32,680 nt of DNA from Anaerolineae bacterium (GCA_026991225.1 JALXCB010000192.1:1-32680); one strand, 5' to 3'; positions 1 to 8,368 are shown, counted from the stretch's first letter. The notes: a model not told the origin generated them from the sequence alone. Translations and numbers: made by a program.

Positions 1-187
1 TCTCTTTCTCACTATCCCAGGCTGTCAGAAAGATGATTTCGCCCGGCTCTTTCGATTCCAGCAGGTAATGAAACCGATGTCCTTTCTGAGAATTGAAGAA
101 GTCAGTAAGCGCCTGACTGCGATAAAGCTCCCGAATATCGGCCACTTTATCGGGATAGGCGTGAGAATAGGTGATTCGAATAATCAT
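1..187 (-). CDS. ABM-type (antibiotic biosynthesis monooxygenase-like) small protein, 3' part outside window
   Basis: The gene starts at an ATG at 187 and runs off the left edge, so only about 62 residues are visible. The protein opens MIIRITYSHAYPDKV and continues through FNSQKGHRFHYLLES to EIIFLTAWDSEKE. This matches the small ferredoxin-like alpha-beta fold of ABM-domain proteins: a first strand, a helix, a central strand with an aromatic residue, then a strand ending in a W-[DE]-[ST]-x-E turn. Family members form dimeric barrels and act as cofactor-free monooxygenases or haem-binding proteins; the substrate cannot be told here. A GGAG lies about 10 nt before the ATG. No clear promoter is visible. 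The family call is moderate because the C-terminal half is missing. Confidence 0.55.
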   Translation of the reverse strand, partial: MIIRITYSHAYPDKVADIRELYRSQALTDFFNSQKGHRFHYLLESKEPGEIIFLTAWDSEKE

Positions 188-597
188 AAAGCAGTTGCTC
201 CGATGATGGCGGGTTTGAAGAAAGGAATGAAGATGGCAAACGCCATCGGCTAAAGAAGATTCCACTCATGTAAAGCATACCACATTTTTAGTCATTTGTG
301 AACGATATACGCATCCCAGGGTGCGTCCCAGGAATTTGGCGCCATCCAGCCGACTGAAGTCGAACTCTTCAGGCCTGCGGCCAGTGGACGGCCTACGCCG
401 TCCAAAATCATGCCAACAAATGGTCGCCGAAGGGCGACCACCGGCGCCATCGAATCCTCCTTCCTTATCTCCTCCCCCGCCCGCCTCGAAGCGGGGGAGG
501 AAGCAAAGGAGGGGGCTTGCGCCTAAAGAACCCGAGTTTACTCGGCAAATGTCTGCCCATAATTGGGGACGCGCCCTCGCCCGAACGCCCCACGCGC
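188..597. other. 410-bp gene-free region holding a diverged structured repeat
   Basis: This gap separates the start of the ABM-like gene from the end of the mannose synthase gene, both on the minus strand. I see no credible gene; open frames through it are artefacts of GC-rich palindromes. Most of it is occupied by a diverged copy of the hairpin-chain element (351-545), described separately. Confidence 0.6.
351..545 (-). repeat. Diverged copy of the hairpin-chain MITE family, without terminal inverted repeats
   Basis: In order, it carries CGACTGAAGTCG (351-362), AGGCCTGCGGCC, the stem-loop GGACGGC-CTAC-GCCGTCC (386-403), the stem-loop GGTCGCC-GAAG-GGCGACC (422-439) and CCGAGTTTACTCGG (532-545). 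These are the hairpins of the intact copies at 2074 and 23509, in the same order. The 16-bp ends are not recognisable. An extra strong hairpin, CCTCCCCCGC (471-480) with GCGGGGGAGG (491-500), sits inside it. The GAAG loop is kept while the stem around it has changed on both sides, from A-T to C-G. Confidence 0.75.
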
Positions 598-1395
598 TCA
601 CACGGTCCCCGCGCTGACCTCTCTCGTCCGGGCCTGCGCCTCCGGCATCCGATCCGCGGGCGTGAGGTCTTGATGCCGCATCCGGATTTGCCAGGTGCGG
701 AAGGCGGCCTCGATCTTCACGGGCACGGTCATCTTCGATTTGCCGATGCGCCGGTCTTCGAAATAGATGGGGACTTCCACCACCTTGTAGCCCAGCCGCT
801 CCGCCACATAGGCCATCTCCACCTGAAACACGTACCCGTTGGATCGGATGCGGTCCAGGCCGATGCCTTCCAACGCCCGCCGCCGCCAGGCTTTGAACCC
901 CGCGGTGCCGTCTTTCACGTCCAGGCTCAGAATCAGTCGGGTGTAGATGGCGTTGGCCCACCAGCTCAGAAAGCGCCGCCACCAGCTCCAATGCGCGTCC
1001 AGCTCGCCCCCGGCCACATAGCGCGACCCCACTACCACATCCACGGTAGGGTCCTGCTCCAGAATGTCCAGGAAGATGGGAATGTATTGGGGCGAGTGGG
1101 AGAAGTCCGCGTCCATCTGCACGATGATGTCCGCGCCCATGGCCAGCGCCCGCTGGAAGCCCGCGATATACGCCCGCCCCAGGCCATGATCCTCATGCCG
1201 ATGCAGCACCGAGACCTTGCCGGGATTGCGCGCGGCCAGGCGATCCGCAATGTCCCCGGTGCCGTCGGGCGAGTCGTCATCCACGATGAGGATGTGACGG
1301 TCGCACTTGATCTCGGGCAGGGCCAGCAGTTCGGCGGTAATGGCTTCGATATTATCCGCTTCGTTGTAGGTGGGGATGACGATGACGAGATTCAT
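598..1395 (-). CDS. Polyprenol monophosphomannose synthase (GT2 family, DPM1-like)
   Basis: The 265-aa product belongs to glycosyltransferase family 2, which transfers mannose from GDP-mannose to polyprenyl phosphate on the cytoplasmic membrane face. Visible motifs are VIPTYNEADNI (about 6-16), the nucleotide-binding VDDDSPDGT (38-46), the catalytic DAD (95-97) in QMDADFSHSP, GSRYVAGG (about 123-130), DGTAGFKAW, and the RRIGKSKM segment typical of the DPM1 branch. Length fits the soluble DPM1 type without C-terminal membrane helices. The lipid-linked mannose would feed GT39/PMT-type enzymes such as the one at 13287, which is a functional link by inference only. A possible promoter lies between it and the divergent DUF433 gene. 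The GT2/DPM1-like call is strong; the exact sugar is inferred. Confidence 0.88.
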   Translation of the reverse strand: MNLVIVIPTYNEADNIEAITAELLALPEIKCDRHILIVDDDSPDGTGDIADRLAARNPGKVSVLHRHEDHGLGRAYIAGFQRALAMGADIIVQMDADFSHSPQYIPIFLDILEQDPTVDVVVGSRYVAGGELDAHWSWWRRFLSWWANAIYTRLILSLDVKDGTAGFKAWRRRALEGIGLDRIRSNGYVFQVEMAYVAERLGYKVVEVPIYFEDRRIGKSKMTVPVKIEAAFRTWQIRMRHQDLTPADRMPEAQARTREVSAGTV

Positions 1396-1430
1396 AAAAG
1401 GGAAGCAATCCTACGGGCGAGAGAGGCCCT

Positions 1431-1460
1431 ATTATACTCGGATGCGGGCGTTTGGGCGAA
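1431..1460 (-). promoter_or_regulatory. Possible promoter of the mannose synthase gene
   Basis: On the minus strand a perfect TATAAT (1431-1436) follows a weak TTCGCC (1455-1460) after 18 bp, with the gene starting about 35 bp downstream. The -35 element is poor, so this rests on the -10 box. The segment also has short-unit GGGCGAA/TGGGCGAG repetition. Confidence 0.35.
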
Positions 1461-1488
1461 TGGGCGAGGGAGCGAGGATGAAGATCGT

Positions 1489-1518
1489 TTGCGAAAGATG
1501 CCAGAAGCGCAGTATAAT
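1489..1518 (+). promoter_or_regulatory. Promoter of the DUF433/DUF5615 toxin-antitoxin pair
   Basis: TTGCGA (1489-1494) and a perfect TATAAT (1513-1518) are separated by 18 bp. Transcription would begin near 1525, giving a leader of about 20 nt that contains AGGAG (1532-1536), 8 nt before the ATG at 1545. Confidence 0.6.
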
Positions 1519-1544
1519 TGTGAAGATTAGTAGGAGATTGTACC

Positions 1545-1895
1545 ATGACCTGGAACAATGATCTCATTATCGAAGCGCAACCTGTCCCTCTTTCGATGGA
1601 CGAAGAGGGTGTATTTCGCGTCGGCAACACTCGGGTGCCCCTCGATACAGTCATAGAAGCCTTCGAGGAGGGTTTGACCGCGGAGGAGATTGTCCAACAA
1701 TATCCTTCCCTTGACCTTTCGGACGTCTATTCGGTCATCGGGTACTATCTCAATCACCGGACGGAGATAGAACGTTATTTGCGAGGACGATCGGTCCGGC
1801 GGCGTGAAATCAGACAACAGAATGAAAGCCGATGGGATCCAAGGGGCATTCGCGAGCGGCTATTGGCCCGCAAGGAGCGCCTTCAGGAGCGGTAA
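1545..1895 (+). CDS. DUF433 domain protein, antitoxin-type partner
   Basis: The 116-aa product has the DUF433 signature: a leading GVFRVGNTRVPLDTVIEAF stretch followed by GLTAEEIVQQYPSLDLSDVYSVIGYYLNH (about 22-70). This is a winged-helix-like fold found in VapB45-type antitoxins and commonly encoded directly before DUF5615 PIN-like toxins. That is the arrangement here: the next gene starts 3 bp after the stop codon. The C-terminal third is basic (RGRSVRRREIRQQ, RLLARKERLQER) and probably wraps the toxin or contacts DNA. The start is supported by AGGAG at 8-nt spacing. Its partner is now broken, so the antitoxin is orphaned unless the remaining toxin fragment matters. Confidence 0.8.
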   Translation: MTWNNDLIIEAQPVPLSMDEEGVFRVGNTRVPLDTVIEAFEEGLTAEEIVQQYPSLDLSDVYSVIGYYLNHRTEIERYLRGRSVRRREIRQQNESRWDPRGIRERLLARKERLQER

Positions 1896-1898
1896 AAC

Positions 1899-2485
1899 GT
1901 GGTGCGTTTCCTGGCCGACGAGAACTTCAACAACGCCATTCTGCGAGGATTGCTGCGGCGGAAGCCGGATATCGATATTGTCCGCGTGCAGGATGTGGGT
2001 TTGTCAGGAGCCAGCGATCCTGAAATCCTGGCTTGGGCGGCGCGGGAAGACCGGCTCGTCCTGACACATGACGCTGGTTGACTGACAAATCTTGAATCTT
2101 TCCTTTCCGACCGTATTCACCGAGTAAACTCGGGCTCTTTAGGCGCTTCGCGCCTGTGGTCGACCTTCGTCGACCTGATTTCCATCATGAACATGGACGG
2201 CGGAGGCCGTCCACTGGCCGCAGGCCTGAAGAGTCCGACTTCAGTCGACAGCATAGGCGACCACAGCAGACCAAAACGCGTTTTGTCAGTCAATCAGCAC
2301 ATGACGTTTCGACGATGACCCGTTACGCTTATGAACGGGTGCGTCGCGGCGAGCGCATGCCCGGCCTGTTTGAAGTGAGTCGCAAAACGCCCGTCAGCAC
2401 GGTGATCGATGACCTGCTGCTGATCGCCGAGGTCAGTGAAGAGGGAGAATGGGAGGGCCAGGTGCGTTATCTCCCGTTGAAGTGA
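1899..2485 (+). pseudogene. DUF5615 PIN-like toxin gene interrupted by a 224-bp MITE-like element
   Basis: The 5' part (GTG at 1899, coding to about 2072) encodes VRFLADENFNNAIL through PEILAWAAREDRLVLTHD. Those are the conserved first acidic motif (ADENF) and the LTHD motif of DUF5615/Mut7-C-like PIN nucleases. The frame then reads into inserted DNA and stops at 2079-2081. After the insertion, 2298-2485 resumes at HDVSTMTRYAYERVRRGE and runs to LPLK and a TGA. Removing the element and one copy of its 9-bp target duplication restores a 117-aa frame of normal family length. The downstream half can only be read from within the element, giving a chimeric frame that is unlikely to be functional. 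The toxin is probably inactive. Confidence 0.88.
2074..2297 (+). mobile_element. MITE-like non-autonomous element, copy 1 (224 bp)
   Basis: The ends are imperfect inverted repeats: CTGGTTGACTGACAAA on the left, and the complement of CTGATTGACTGACAAA on the right (15 of 16 matching). A perfect 9-bp direct repeat, CACATGACG, flanks it at 2065-2073 and 2298-2306, as expected for a transposition target duplication. The interior is a chain of small hairpins: CCGAGTAAACTCGG, AGGCGCTTCGCGCCT, GGTCGAC-CTTC-GTCGACC, GACGGC-GGAG-GCCGTC, CGACTTCAGTCG and the palindrome CAAAACGCGTTTTG. It has no coding capacity, so a transposase elsewhere in the genome must have moved it. Confidence 0.9.
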
Positions 2486-2492
2486 GCAATGA

Positions 2493-5426
2493 TTACGCGG
2501 GAACGCGGTCGAGGACCTTTTTCAGGTATTGGCCCGTGTAGCTGCGGGGGTTGGCCGCGACCTGCTCGGGCGTGCCTTCCGCCACGATCTCACCCCCACG
2601 ATCGCCTCCTTCCGGGCCCAGGTCGATGATCCAGTCCGCGGATTTGATCACGTCCAGGTTGTGCTCGATGACCAGCACCGTGTTGCCCCGGCTGGTCAGG
2701 TCATGGAGCACGGCCAGCAACTTCTCCACGTCCGCGAAATGCAGCCCCGTGGTGGGCTCGTCCAGAATGTACAGGGTCTTGCCCGTGGCCCGGCGGGAGA
2801 GCTCTTTGGCCAGCTTCACGCGCTGGGCCTCGCCCCCCGACAGGGTCGTGGCGGGCTGGCCCAGGCGGATATAGCCCAACCCCACCCGGCTCAGGGTCTC
2901 CAGCTTGTTGCGGATGCTGGTGATGTTCTGGAAGAACGCCAGAGCCTCGTCCACGGTCATTTCCAGCACTTCGGAGATGTTCTTGCCCTTGTAGCGAATC
3001 TCCAGGGTCTCCCGGTTGTAGCGCTTGCCGTGGCACACCTCGCAGGGCACGTACACGTCGGGCAGGAATTGCATCTCGATGCGGATGATGCCGTCACCCC
3101 GGCAGGCCTCGCAGCGCCCGCCCTTGACATTGAAGGAGAAGCGGCCCGGCTTGTAGCCTCGCAGTTTGGCCTCGGGCAGGCTGGCGAAGAGCTTGCGGAT
3201 GGGAGTGAACACGTCGGTGTAGGTGGCGGGGTTGGAGCGGGGTGTGCGGCCGATGGGACTCTGGTCGATGTCGATGACCTTGTCCAAATGCTCCAGTCCC
3301 TCGATGGCGTCATGTTTGCCCGGCTTTTTGCGGGCGCGGTAGAGGCGCTGGGCCACGGCCCGGTAGAGGGTATCGATGACCAGCGTCGATTTGCCCGAGC
3401 CGCTGACGCCCGTCACTACGATGAATTTCCCCAGGGGGAACTTCACCGTCAGGTTTTTGAGATTGTTCTCCCGCGCGCCGCGGATGACAAGATATTCACC
3501 CGTGCCGGGGCGACGCTGCTTGGGGATGGGGATCTGCCGTCGGCCCGAGAGATATGCGCCCGTGAGGCTGGCCTCGTTGGCCATGATGGCCTCGGGCGGG
3601 CCTTCGGCCACGATCTCGCCCCCGTGCTCTCCTGCGCCCGGCCCCAGGTCGATGACCCAATCCGCCGACAGGATGGTCTCCTCATCGTGCTCCACCACCA
3701 GCACCGTGTTGCCCAGGTCCCGCAAGTCGGTGAGGGTGCGGATGAGGCGGGCGTTGTCCCGCTGGTGCAGGCCGATGCTGGGCTCGTCCAGGATGTAGAG
3801 CACGCCCATGAGCTGGGAGCCGATCTGCGTGGCCAGGCGGATGCGCTGGGCTTCGCCGCCCGACAGCGTGCCCGCCTTGCGGTTGAGGGTGAGGTAATCC
3901 AGCCCCACGTCGTGCATGAACTGCAAGCGGGCCTGGATCTCCTTCAGCACCTGGCGGGCGATGGTCCATTCCCGCTGGCTGAGGGGCGAGTTGGGCGGAA
4001 CCTCGTCGAGCAGGGGCGCGTTGTAGTGGTCGTCGGGCCTGGCCCCGCGCAGCTTCTTCACCCAGGCCAACGCCTCGGCCACCGACATTTCCCCCACCTC
4101 ATGGATGTTCAACCCCTGGATGGTGACGGCCAGAGCCTCGGGCCGCAGGCGCTTGCCCCCGCACACCGGGCACGGGCGCTGGGTCATGTAGCGCTCCAGA
4201 AACTCCCCGCGGATGTATTCAGACGTCGTCTCCTTGTAGCGACGCTGCAGGTTGGGGATGATGCCCTCGTAGGAGGTCTGGAACTGGCGCAATCGTCCAT
4301 ACTGGTTCACATAGCGCACGGTGAAAGTGTCGTTGCGCTTGCCGCCGTAGAGGATGATGTCTTGCTGCTTGCGGCTGAGCTCCTTCCAGGGCACGTCCAT
4401 GGGGATGCCGTAATGCCGGGCCGCGGCCTCCACCAGGGCCTGATAGTAGGCCGCGGTGTCCCGCGACCAGGGATGCAGCGCACCCTCGGCCAGGCTGAGA
4501 TCAGAATTGGGTACGATCAACTCGGGATCGAACTCCATCTGCGTGCCCAGGCCCATGCAGGCGGGGCAGGCCCCATGCGGCGAGTTGAAGGAGAAGGTGC
4601 GGGGCTCGATCTCGGGCAGGCTGATATTGCAGACCGGGCAGGAGAGATGCTCGGAGAACAGCCGGTCGGTAGGATGCTCCCGGTCGGTGACGTCGGCCAC
4701 GATGATGACGCCGCCGCCCAGATGCAGCGCGGTCTCCACCGAATCGGCCAGGCGGGTCATGTCCAGGCCGTGGCCGTTGCTGCCGCCGTGCCGGATGATG
4801 AGCCGGTCCACCACGGCCTCGATGGTGTGGTTCTTGTAGCGATCCAGCTCGATATCCTCGTCCACGTCGTGGATCTCGCCATCCACCCGCACCCGCACAT
4901 AGCCCGCCTTGCGGATCTGGTCGAAGATCTGCTTGTGCTCGCCCTTGCGGTCCTTGATCAGGGGCGCGAGGATGAGCAGGCGGCTGCCTTCGGGATAGGC
5001 GGCGATGGCGTCCACGATCTGCTCCACGGTCTGACGGGTGATGGGGCGGCCGCATTGGGGGCAGTGGGGCTGGCCGATGCGGGCGAAGAGCAGGCGCAGG
5101 TAGTCGTAGACCTCGGTGACCGTGCCCACGGTGGAGCGGGGATTGCGGCTGGTTCCCTTCTGGTCGATGGAGATGGCCGGAGAAAGCCCCTCGATCTGGT
5201 CCACGTCGGGCTTCTCCATCAGGCCCAGGAACTGACGGGCGTAGGCGGAGAGGGATTCCACATAGCGTCGCTGGCCCTCGGCGTAGATGGTATCGAAGGC
5301 CAGGGAGGATTTGCCCGACCCGGACAGGCCGGTGATGACCACCAGCTTGTCGCGGGGGATTTCCACGTCGATGTTTTTGAGATTATGCTCGCGTGCGCCG
5401 CGAACGATGAGCTTCGATTGAGGCAT
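2493..5426 (-). CDS. uvrA: UvrA, excinuclease ABC subunit A
   Basis: The 977-aa product is the damage-recognition ATPase of nucleotide excision repair. It forms UvrA2 or UvrA2B complexes that scan DNA and load UvrB. Two ABC ATPase halves are visible, with Walker [10 protein letters not shown] (33-41) and GVSGSGKST (about 660). ABC signatures LSGGEAQR and Walker B segments YILDEPS and YILDEPT are present in each half. Zinc-module cysteines are present: CPQCG, CPVC...CPAC in the first half, and CEAC...CEVC in the second. Length is close to the usual 940-980 aa. The gene stands alone between the interrupted toxin gene and a phosphatase gene. No recognisable LexA box is visible upstream, so SOS control cannot be claimed. 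Confidence 0.98.
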   Translation of the reverse strand: MPQSKLIVRGAREHNLKNIDVEIPRDKLVVITGLSGSGKSSLAFDTIYAEGQRRYVESLSAYARQFLGLMEKPDVDQIEGLSPAISIDQKGTSRNPRSTVGTVTEVYDYLRLLFARIGQPHCPQCGRPITRQTVEQIVDAIAAYPEGSRLLILAPLIKDRKGEHKQIFDQIRKAGYVRVRVDGEIHDVDEDIELDRYKNHTIEAVVDRLIIRHGGSNGHGLDMTRLADSVETALHLGGGVIIVADVTDREHPTDRLFSEHLSCPVCNISLPEIEPRTFSFNSPHGACPACMGLGTQMEFDPELIVPNSDLSLAEGALHPWSRDTAAYYQALVEAAARHYGIPMDVPWKELSRKQQDIILYGGKRNDTFTVRYVNQYGRLRQFQTSYEGIIPNLQRRYKETTSEYIRGEFLERYMTQRPCPVCGGKRLRPEALAVTIQGLNIHEVGEMSVAEALAWVKKLRGARPDDHYNAPLLDEVPPNSPLSQREWTIARQVLKEIQARLQFMHDVGLDYLTLNRKAGTLSGGEAQRIRLATQIGSQLMGVLYILDEPSIGLHQRDNARLIRTLTDLRDLGNTVLVVEHDEETILSADWVIDLGPGAGEHGGEIVAEGPPEAIMANEASLTGAYLSGRRQIPIPKQRRPGTGEYLVIRGARENNLKNLTVKFPLGKFIVVTGVSGSGKSTLVIDTLYRAVAQRLYRARKKPGKHDAIEGLEHLDKVIDIDQSPIGRTPRSNPATYTDVFTPIRKLFASLPEAKLRGYKPGRFSFNVKGGRCEACRGDGIIRIEMQFLPDVYVPCEVCHGKRYNRETLEIRYKGKNISEVLEMTVDEALAFFQNITSIRNKLETLSRVGLGYIRLGQPATTLSGGEAQRVKLAKELSRRATGKTLYILDEPTTGLHFADVEKLLAVLHDLTSRGNTVLVIEHNLDVIKSADWIIDLGPEGGDRGGEIVAEGTPEQVAANPRSYTGQYLKKVLDRVPA

Positions 5427-5460
5427 GGGACAGGATCGGGATTGGGATCAGGATGAGATG

Positions 5461-5505
5461 GGCGCGAAGCGCCAGAACATATTATCTTATCCCATTTTGT
5501 CTCAA
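5461..5505 (-). promoter_or_regulatory. Possible uvrA promoter and leader hairpin
   Basis: On the minus strand TTGAGA (5500-5505) and TAATAT (5479-5484) are 15 bp apart, which is short for a standard promoter. Just downstream, the leader contains GGCGC-GAA-GCGCC (5461-5473), the same hairpin that occurs inside the MITE copies. The 5427-5460 stretch also carries GGATT/GGATC short-unit repetition. Confidence 0.3.
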
Positions 5506-5578
5506 TCGCCCAAAATTCGATTCGAAATTCCTCAAAAATAACTGGTTTGCAGGTTTCCTGGCTTCCCAGTTCCCCCAC

Positions 5579-6679
5579 CTATTCACTGACAGGATACCGA
5601 ATCACGCCCGAAGCATCCTTCACCACCCGCGCGATCTCGGCGTCGTCCACTTGATGGCAGTTCGCAGGGATGACCGCGTAATCGAAATAAGCGTCGGGGT
5701 AGGGCAGGGGCAGGAAGAGGTATTGGTAGCGGACGTGATTGGCGTTGAGCACGGCCCGCCGCAGCTCGCCCGCCTCCAGCAGTTGCAGATCATCGCTGAG
5801 GATGACCGAGGCCCGGGAACGCAGGGAGACGCGCAGGGGCGTGAGTGGGTCGGGCGGTTGGATGAAGAGGATGCGGTCGGAGCGGCGCAGATGGTTGCTG
5901 AGGAAGGCCAGTTGGGGATGCGCGGGCAGATCGGACCAGGATTGGATGAGGCCCTCGGGAATGCGCACGAACCCCCCTTCGTCCGGGATGGCTTCGGGCG
6001 GGTGGGGATAGTCGGCCTCGTTCAGGTCCAGCAGGTGCTCCCGGCGGTTGATGAACATGACCATCCACCGCCTCCATTCGGGCCAGAGGAAATGGCTGAC
6101 GCCCGTGTTGTGCTGCCACACCGAAAGCTGTTGGCTGCCCACCATCGCCGCCGTAATCACCCCCATCGTGCCGCCATGACTGACTACACAGATGCGCTTC
6201 CCCGCCCAGGTTTCCAGTATCTCCGCCAGCGCGGCCAACACCCGGTCCCGAAACGCGGTGAAGCCGGGCGCACCCTCGCTGGTGGGCGTCCAGTCGGACC
6301 GGCCCCACCAGGGGCGCGTGGGATGATGGAGGGGCATTTCCTCGTAGAACGCGGCGAATCTTTCCTCCAACCCCGCCAGCTCGATGACCTCCAGGCCCTG
6401 GGCGTGGGCCACGGCCAGGGCGGTGCTGTGGGCCCGGCGCAGGGGCGAGCTGACAACCACGTCCACGGGCAGTTCCCGGGCCATGTACTCGCCCACGCTC
6501 AGCGCCTGGGCCCATCCCAACGCGGTGAGGTTGGGATCGTAGGACACCAGGTTTTTGTAGATATTGGTCATGGATTGGCCGTGGCGCACCAGGAACAGCT
6601 CGGTGCCCACCAGATAGCCGTAGCCCCGGTCTTCCAGGGGAATGTCGGGCAGGTCATTGGGATCGTAGATGGGAGGCAT
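5579..6679 (-). CDS. Histidine phosphatase family protein with a C-terminal extension
   Basis: The 366-aa product carries the branch-1 histidine phosphatase fold. FLVRHGQSMTN (about 29-39) holds the catalytic RHG (32-34). LTALGWAQA and SSPLRRAHSTA follow, then the glutamate region EERFAAFYEEMP and the second catalytic histidine in VVSHGGTMG. The catalytic core ends near residue 210-220. The remaining 140 or so residues (from about FINRREHLLDLNEADYPHPP to RYPVSE) are not part of the usual 200-240-aa enzyme and I do not recognise them. The reaction is phosphoester hydrolysis or a mutase reaction; the substrate is unknown. There is no signal peptide, so it is cytoplasmic. It is transcribed toward uvrA but separated by about 150 bp, so probably independent. 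Confidence 0.85.
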   Translation of the reverse strand: MPPIYDPNDLPDIPLEDRGYGYLVGTELFLVRHGQSMTNIYKNLVSYDPNLTALGWAQALSVGEYMARELPVDVVVSSPLRRAHSTALAVAHAQGLEVIELAGLEERFAAFYEEMPLHHPTRPWWGRSDWTPTSEGAPGFTAFRDRVLAALAEILETWAGKRICVVSHGGTMGVITAAMVGSQQLSVWQHNTGVSHFLWPEWRRWMVMFINRREHLLDLNEADYPHPPEAIPDEGGFVRIPEGLIQSWSDLPAHPQLAFLSNHLRRSDRILFIQPPDPLTPLRVSLRSRASVILSDDLQLLEAGELRRAVLNANHVRYQYLFLPLPYPDAYFDYAVIPANCHQVDDAEIARVVKDASGVIRYPVSE

Positions 6680-6778
6680 GGAATTATCTTACCGTATGTG
6701 GGAAGGTTCGACCAAGCTGATTCCCGCGCCGCTGCGGGCGGTGTGGCTCCGCCGGGTCAGGCGCTGACCAGCGCAGGC

Positions 6779-7876
6779 TCAGCGGGCGATGGTGCGATGG
6801 AGGCAGAAGGCCTTGCTCAGCGCCTTGGAGTGGAAACAGACGGAAAGAACCCATCCCCCATCCACCTCCTCGATCTGCACGGTGGACCAGGCGGTAGACC
6901 ATCGCCTGACGGGCGGGGGTTTGGGGTTCGCCCCCGAGACGGGATACTCGTAGCGGTCGATGACCTCGCCCTGGCGGTTGACGAATCGATAGGTAATGCG
7001 CGTGGGCGCGGCCTCCACCAGCATGGCCCCGTAATCGCCATTGTAGCGCACGACGCTCTCGGGCAGGGGATCGCCGAAGCCGTAGATGCTGTTCCCGCCG
7101 ATGCCGTTGACGAAATAGGGGATGCCGCCCACCTGCAGCCGCTCGTAAGTGTGGTCATGCCCGCCGATGACCGCGTCTGCGCCCCACGCCTCGAAGGGCC
7201 ACTGCATCCACACGCTGGAGCCGTGCGCGGAGCTGGAGGAATAGGGCGCGTGATGGAAGATGACGATCCGCCAGGGCGCATCCGATTGGGCCAGAGCCTT
7301 TTTCAACCACCGGGCCTGACGAGAGTTGGCGCCCACGCCGTCCGGCTCGCCCGGATTGGAGTTGAGAATGAAGGCGTGCACCGGACCCCAACGCACGTCG
7401 TAATACCGTTCGTTGCCCGATGAACTGACGAAATCCCTCCCCGGCAGGGTGAAATAGTTCAGATACTCCTGGAATCCCCGGCCGTCGCTGTAATCGTGAT
7501 TGCCCGCGGCGGGGAAGAAGGCGTTGCGAGCCGCGTTGCCGCCCACACAATACTCGCCCGGCTCCACGTCCTTCAGCCAGTCGCAGAAAAACTGGCCGAT
7601 GACCTGATCGTAGGTGGTGGAGCCGTAGCGGTTGTCGCCCGCGGTGAGGATGAAGTCGGGATGCCAGTCGGCGATGATGCGGGCCACGCCCGCTTCGCGG
7701 GGGCTGCCGCTGCCGAAATCGCCGATGACCGCGAAGCGGACGCTGTCTTCGCCCTGCGCGCTGCCGGCCATGGACGCGCGGACGCTGGCGGGCCTGCCGA
7801 GGAGGAGGGTGAGGAGCGCCAGCGCAAGGATGAGGAGGAGCGGGCGTTTGGAATTGAGAAGAGGTCGAAGAAGCAT
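6779..7876 (-). CDS. Secreted metallophosphoesterase of the tartrate-resistant (type 5) acid phosphatase group
   Basis: The 365-aa product begins with a basic stretch and a long hydrophobic segment (about 10-30, LLLILALALLTLLLGRP), consistent with a signal peptide or anchor. The calcineurin-like dinuclear metal motifs follow in order: FAVIGDFGSG, TAGDNRYG, AAGNHDYSDG, FHHAPYSSS and GGHDHTYER. These match purple or tartrate-resistant acid phosphatases, which hydrolyse phosphomonoesters outside the cytoplasm. The C-terminal 60 residues after the last conserved strand carry two cysteines (VCFHSKALSKAFCLH) and do not match a motif I know. It follows the Phd/PIN pair on the same strand with 51 bp between. 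The 100 bp downstream holds GC-rich hairpins such as GCGCTG-AC-CAGCGC but no U-tract terminator. Confidence 0.88.
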   Translation of the reverse strand: MLLRPLLNSKRPLLLILALALLTLLLGRPASVRASMAGSAQGEDSVRFAVIGDFGSGSPREAGVARIIADWHPDFILTAGDNRYGSTTYDQVIGQFFCDWLKDVEPGEYCVGGNAARNAFFPAAGNHDYSDGRGFQEYLNYFTLPGRDFVSSSGNERYYDVRWGPVHAFILNSNPGEPDGVGANSRQARWLKKALAQSDAPWRIVIFHHAPYSSSSAHGSSVWMQWPFEAWGADAVIGGHDHTYERLQVGGIPYFVNGIGGNSIYGFGDPLPESVVRYNGDYGAMLVEAAPTRITYRFVNRQGEVIDRYEYPVSGANPKPPPVRRWSTAWSTVQIEEVDGGWVLSVCFHSKALSKAFCLHRTIAR

Positions 7877-7927
7877 GGTCTTTGTAGAGTGTGATATCCG
7901 TGTGAGATTTCAAAAAACGCCGGGCGT

Positions 7928-8356
7928 TTACGCCTGCGTCCATGCCGCCATGAACGCATGGGGAGAAAGGATGCGCAGATCGCCCACGGGATCGAGGGCG
8001 AGCAAATCCGCGTCACCCGTGACGAGATAATCTGCGTTATCCAGCAGCGCGTGAGCCAGAAGGTAGTCGTCCTTGGGATCGCGGACGACGCGGGGGATTG
8101 CCGCATCGATCTCGGGGAGAGGCTCGCCAACGGCTTCGAGGATGGTCCGCAATGCCTGAATCTGTTCAGCCGAGATGCGGCGTTGAAGATGGGGCTTGCG
8201 GCGGACAACCTCCACCAGCTCCCGCCAGAGCGCGTCGGGAACCAGCGGCGTGAATTTTCCCATGATCCCCGCTTCGACGACCTGACAGACCGCGCTATCG
8301 GCCGCGGGATTCAGCAGATAGCTCAAATAGACATTCACGTCGATGAGCACGCGCAT
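7928..8356 (-). CDS. PIN-domain ribonuclease toxin (TIGR00305-type VapC-like)
   Basis: The 142-aa product opens MRVLIDVNVYLSYLL, with the first catalytic aspartate at D6. E46 (ALWRELVEVV), the cluster RDPKDDYLLAHAL (D93, D96, D97) and TGDADLL (D115, D117) complete the acidic Mg2+ site of PIN nucleases. The RDPKDDYLL and ADYLVTGDADLL pattern is diagnostic of the putative PIN toxin family that cleaves RNA when released from its antitoxin. It starts 12 bp after the stop codon of the Phd-like gene, forming a two-gene operon. All catalytic residues are present, so it looks intact, unlike the toxin gene at 1899. The RNA target is unknown. Confidence 0.9.
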   Translation of the reverse strand: MRVLIDVNVYLSYLLNPAADSAVCQVVEAGIMGKFTPLVPDALWRELVEVVRRKPHLQRRISAEQIQALRTILEAVGEPLPEIDAAIPRVVRDPKDDYLLAHALLDNADYLVTGDADLLALDPVGDLRILSPHAFMAAWTQA

Positions 8357-8368
8357 AGACGCCTCGAA

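Noticed and set aside
68-253. A 61-aa plus-strand frame near the left edge
   Set aside because: It is antisense to the ABM-like gene (1-187, minus), whose translation shows a recognisable fold and a ribosome binding site.
266-991. A 241-aa minus-strand frame
   Set aside because: It runs through the structured repeat and overlaps the mannose synthase gene in another frame. Its Arg/Gly-rich composition is typical of GC-rich shadow frames.
2156-2485. A 109-aa plus-strand gene ending in the DUF5615 C-terminus
   Set aside because: Its first 47 codons lie inside the MITE, so it is a chimera of element and toxin remnant. I annotate a pseudogene instead.
2529-5456. A 975-aa plus-strand frame
   Set aside because: It is exactly antisense to uvrA and has no family motifs; it reflects third-position GC bias.
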